A stretch of DNA of 64,000 bases from Pyxicephalus adspersus. Taxonomy: Eukaryota > Chordata > Amphibia > Anura > Pyxicephalidae. The position numbers were made by a program, and so were the translations under genes. The notes beneath the pieces are model-generated. The model searched no databases. It was not told the origin of the DNA and was given only the letters and a program-made list of their open reading frames with translations. Shown here in pieces: positions 59,177 to 64,000 of this stretch. Position 1 is the stretch's first letter, and each line of letters begins with the position of its first letter. The stretch covers positions 123,527,553-123,591,552 of the forward strand of contig NC_092860.1 of NCBI RefSeq assembly GCF_032062135.1. The letters are read 5' to 3'.

Positions 59177-62100
59177 TGTGTGTGGTAATGTTCTAATCCT
59201 AAACCAACAATGAACTGTTCACATTTTGCAGAATTTTTCTAGAAAGCAGGAAAAAGAAAGAAAGATGTTCACATATTAGCACACTTTTTTGGTATTTAAA
59301 TGTATGCATGTTTCAGGCTACCATGTGCCAATAATAAGAGTCACTGTCCCTTGACAGTGTCTGGTTTCCTATGCCCGTCATTCATCTATACAAGAAAGAA
59401 GAATTCTAGGCTAATAGTATGGTCTCCAAAGGATCATAACAGGTACCACAGACCTCAAGTTCCCTGCCTGACTTTCTAAAGAGACTTTGTTTGCCTGCCA
59501 ATTCCAACTAACTTGTTCTGCCCTGTTCTCCTTTAGGGAGCTAACACATATATTAGCCGGTCATTGAAAGGAATAACATGTAAGTGATATGTGTATTGAA
59601 AATTCTAGGAACAATGTATGAACTTTTGGAAAGAAACAGTTGTTTATATTACAGAGTACAGTTTTATTTTGCCCTTACAGAACTTTTTTTTTTGCATAAG
59701 TTTGTTCGTAATAAATGCTTTTTGTGCTGATATCACTCCCAGGGGTATAGTGGTGAACTTAACACAAAACAAAGCTGGGGGCAGCCCAAGTTTATGGCTG
59801 TCTGGAACAGCAGTTACATAGTCAATGTGCTGTATGAGTATGGCTCAGACACAGGGCTTTTGTGCTGCTTGCCTCTCGCTGACACATTAGTGGTTTTGTC
59901 TAGAGGAAGTTTTCAACAGAAGAAAATAGTTAGTACTAAGCAGAAACTTTTCCTGTTCTCAACATCATCAGTTCCCCCCTTTTTACACAATTATCAAATT
60001 GGCTTTATATACCGAAGAAGAAGTTGCTAACTTATAAGTCTATAGGTGTGAATGCAATTCACAAAATGTCTATGTTAGACAAGCTAGACCAGTGTGTTGG
60101 AAGTAGAATGCATTTTATAATTCAATACATTTATTAAACAACAGGACACTTTTAGTAAAACTCCAACCACACTTTCAAACATTTAATGAATCTCCTATAA
60201 ATTTAAGGCCGGTTTCCCCACACTGCAACTTAGGCTATACAGACATTTAGTTTACACTTGCAATAAATAAGCTAATTTTTATATATTATTTAAATATAAT
60301 CTATGTCTGCCTAAATGAGTTGATGTTTGTAGAATTGTCCTGGTACCTGCTTTGTATAGACAATAAAAATGAGCTATTGCAGGTTACAGAGGATGCACAA
60401 TACCAGGGTCCAATTTATTAGCTCCACTGTGCTATAGAAAAGGTTCTTATGGGTTGTGTTCAGGTAATCTCGGACATTTCCTTATGCACAGAATTATATG
60501 TAGGCATGAGTGGGGTAATTTAAACAGATTACTCATTTCACTTATTGTTGTGAAAAAAATAGGCCATTTCTGGGCACCAGATCATGTAGTTAAAAGCTTC
60601 TTCTTTATGAACCTTTTAAAGATTGTTACACACATAGCACAAAAACTCTTGGAATTCAACCTTCACCATTGATTTCAATGCATTTTGCCAAAATGGCAAA
60701 GTTTGCAAAACTCTTCTACTTTTTAGACTCTCAATGCATATAAGCAATAGAGGAAGTTTGGATTAGGATCATAATATATGCATTCATACTGTGGTACTGT
60801 GGTTTGGTATAAAGTGGTACTGTACAGCTCGCTGACTCCCCCATTCATTTTCTATGTGGCAGCTGCAGATAGAAGGTACTTGAAGAGTATCACAGCAGTG
60901 GTTTATTGGCATGAGGAAGCAGAAATCCCACCACAACTATATTGCCAGTTTGATCACTATAAACAGTCTTAGAAACAGACTTTCTAATATGGAATGACCA
61001 TTATTACAGAGAAAGGTCTGAAGCGAGGGTCCACTTACTTTATGTATAACAAGTCCAAACTGCCTTGTAAAAAACCAGCACATGCCTTAAATTTCCCCAC
61101 CTCTTAGAATGTTAGCTTATGTGGGCGCAGTTACTTGCAAAACCCACATCATGTCTTTATATTAGTCTTTGTCTAAAGTCTGCATTCTGAAACAGTTTTA
61201 TTTGTTTAATTTAATTTACAGCACTGCAGTATGTTAATTCTAAACAAAGGATGATAACAATAATTCCTCTTTGCTGCACATGGTAAATGGAGGGTTGAGG
61301 GGTCACCTGCCCATGACACGTGATGTGTTCCTAAAGAATGACAGGTGATGCATTTTTTCGGGTATGGCTGACAGTTCTGTGCAAGATGATGTGTTTGAGC
61401 GAAGTTGAGACATTGCAAAGAATTCCAACCCAGTGACACGTAGCAATATGAGATATAGTGATATGATTTTGATGATCAGTTTTGCGATGACATGACAGGT
61501 GAGCTGTTTTTTATATAGTTAAAACCTAAGAATCTTCTGTATTAGAAAAACCTTTTTTAAAATGTTGTGAAAGTGAGTAATAACTTTGTTAGATTACTGT
61601 ATTTCGGGTTATAATAGGCAATAAATATGTGCACATACACCAATAACTCAAGTCTTTGTTTTCTATAGCCATATGTTTTCTTTACAAAATGTAAATCCAG
61701 CCCTCTTCGTGACATTTGCTTTACACACATATATAAGTTCACAGGATATGATGTATTTAGAACTCAGCAGTTAATAAAAATAAAATCAGTGTATGCGAAA
61801 GTTTGAATTTACATTTAAAGCTCTTTATAGAAGACTTTTCTTTTAGAATAAAGACCTAATTAGGGTTTGAACTCCCTCAGAGCATCAAGCTGTACATTTC
61901 CATAATGGTTAACTTATTCAACATATTAACGGTCTGACACAACAGCAAGTAAAGACTGAAGACAAAGATCAAAAGCTCTGAACTGATTGTATAATAAGGC
62001 TCTTGTTGTAAGCCCTTTCCATATACAATGGACCCAGTCATGTGAAAATGTGTGGTGGATACTGAACTGTATTATTTTCCAGAGGAACAAAGCAAAAATA

Positions 62101-64000
62101 AAGGTCAAGCTAAGACTTTAATGGCCTCATTCAACTTGAGTGATAATACAGAGGTGTGATAGTCCATATTTTGCCTCAACCGATAAAGAGAATAATGGAA
62201 TCGGATACAGTATGATATTATATTCTGGCATTAAAATATTGTACAAAGTTGATAATTAAAGGACAATTTCAGGAAATAAGTGAAATTTATCAGTGAGCCA
62301 CTACTAACGGTGAAATGGTAAGATGTTTCCTTTATTTTCCTTAACCCATGGTCTGTATAATCCACTGCCACCAGGTCCAATTACCCCACAGCAAGTGTGG
62401 GTGGGACAGCTTCTCTTTTCAGGTAGCTTCTTCAGTCTTTCTGATTAATGTATTACTAATGAAAATGAGAATTTCAAGGCAGCTTTGCATCTAAATGTAG
62501 ATGCTGTTTGGTAAGTACTCTTTTGTATTACAAACAGATAGGAAAAATGGTTTGCCATCATTTATTACGTGAAAACTAGCAAGGGGCAAGAGGACAGCCC
62601 ATGGGTGCCATTCTGTGCAAGTCTTAGCACAAACCTTTTACAACCATTTTAGATAGGTAAGCAAGCTGCAGTTTCTTCTTTGGCAATGTATTAGGATAAT
62701 TTAGATACGACCCATGGACTAAAGGCAAGGGTCTGCAACTGGCATTCCACTAAATCTACTAAACACTAAAAATGAAGATACCCAAAAATGTTAATGATTT
62801 GTTAGCATTTGTAGATGTTTCAAATATTTTAAGCAATGTTCTACTACAAAACAAATATTCTATAAGTGGCAGTTGCATTTTTAGATTTGGTGAGGCTCTA
62901 AACTAATGTTTCTCAACCAGATTTGTGGAACTCCAACAATAGGGAAACTCCGCTGGGACTTGGCCTAGGATACTTACCCCTTTGGATTTATGAAGAATCA
63001 GCACATCTATCACCTCCCTTAACCCACTCTCCCTTTGGCCTTTACAGTTAGATAAACCTCTGGACTAAATTTATGGACTGAGCCTGTGGGTGTTTATTTA
63101 GAGAACCCGACAAACTCGGCCTCTCCTTCAAGGGTGAATGCAACACCAAAGTTCAGCTTTAAATCAAATATCAAAGTAGATAATAATAATTAGTCTTTAC
63201 ATTATTTTTTTTTAAATTGATGGTTTGTTTGGACAACATGTATACACACTTAGTGCTTTGGTAATATATATACCCAAGGGCTACTTGACATTAGATGACC
63301 CAGAATGGATAAATATTGGCTTTTATAAAGAGGTACTTTAATACACTTGGATAAGGTATGTTATAGATTACTTCTTACATACATTCTGACAAATATTTGT
63401 GCAGTTTGATGGGGGACCTTTGTTAGCCTTAAAGATTTTATGTTAAGATTTTTGGCAGAGGAGGTAAGGGAGAATTAATGGAAAATATTGACCCAGAAAT
63501 AAAATATTGGTAAATGTTTTTTATCTTTTTTATATGTTATCCAACTGAATGCTGCAGTGAATATTTAAAAAAGTAACACATTTAAAATCTTGCATTGATT
63601 TAAAAACAAATCTGTTGTGGAAAATAAAACTCCCAACATATACGTTTAAGTCAAATATGGCCTATTGCCATGTCTGACACTTTAACAAAGCTTTTCTTCT
63701 AAATTTATACTAGCAGTGTAATATGCAAGGTAGGTGTGACACATTTCTAAATCCAATAAGTAAAAAGTAATATATCGCAACATTAATTTTGGTAATGAAA
63801 TAATACATTTATTGATACAGACCTTTACATTTAATCAGAAAACTAAATAGGAAAAGAGGGTTACTTTGTGTTGAACTCTACGTCTGTAACAGTATACATT
63901 TTGCTAGTATATAGAATGAAAATCATTATATTTAGGGGCAAAGTAGGAGAAAAAACATTCAGATTCGGATTTCAAGATATACCATAGAAATCAAGTTGTT
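59177..64000. other. Intergenic, nothing further recognised
   Basis: AT-rich, no gene seen apart from a possible MITE end at 62905. The known vertebrate order would place the next gene (USP46) beyond the window. Confidence 0.5.
62905..62960 (+). repeat. Possible hAT-like MITE end
   Basis: aatgtttctcaaccagattt followed by gtggaactcc resembles the terminal part of hAT MITEs that begin with cagtgtttctcaacc. Only one end is visible. Confidence 0.3.

Overview
The window looks like nuclear DNA of a frog, most likely a neobatrachian (ranoid) anuran. It is AT-rich, has almost no coding sequence, and carries the SCFD2-RASL11B neighbourhood known from vertebrate genomes (human 4q12). It is packed with foldback MITEs, Harbinger-like and hAT-like MITEs, Tc1-like fossils, and a tRNA-headed SINE that shares its 3' tail with a LINE. 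The species call is inference from gene and repeat character. No database search was possible.

Layout. (1) 1-11.8 kb, + strand: the last two coding exons of SCFD2 (353-472 and 10402-10494), separated by a 9.9 kb phase-0 intron, then a 3' UTR whose first AATAAA is at 11763. The intron holds a foldback MITE and a decayed Tc1-like transposon. (2) 11.8-22.2 kb: the spacer between two convergent genes, with two more foldback MITEs, a second Tc1-like fossil and microsatellites. (3) 22.2-25.5 kb, - strand: a complete four-exon RASL11B gene of 245 codons plus stop. It has a candidate poly(A) signal, a GC-rich promoter with GC boxes and an inverted CCAAT box, and a small upstream ORF that overlaps the RASL11B start codon. 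(4) 25.6-64 kb: no intact gene seen. This part holds SINE and LINE copies, an hAT MITE, Harbinger-like MITEs, a 28-bp minisatellite and a GC-rich MITE with CRE-like inverted repeats.

The most unusual locus is 55.37-56.94 kb. A minus-strand protein-coding relic of unrecognised parentage is broken by an internally deleted hAT transposon (8-bp target duplication, residual BED-finger and hATC coding) and by an arm of the common foldback MITE. The relic reads through the hAT insertion point once the element and one target copy are ignored, so the coding sequence is older than the insertions.

The two genes are not an operon. They share only conserved tail-to-tail synteny. SCFD2 is a Sec1/Munc18-like trafficking protein; RASL11B is an atypical small GTPase without a prenylation signal and without the catalytic glutamine of Ras. 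I saw no convincing tRNA gene, rRNA, snRNA or CRISPR array, and no recognisable retroviral or other viral gene.
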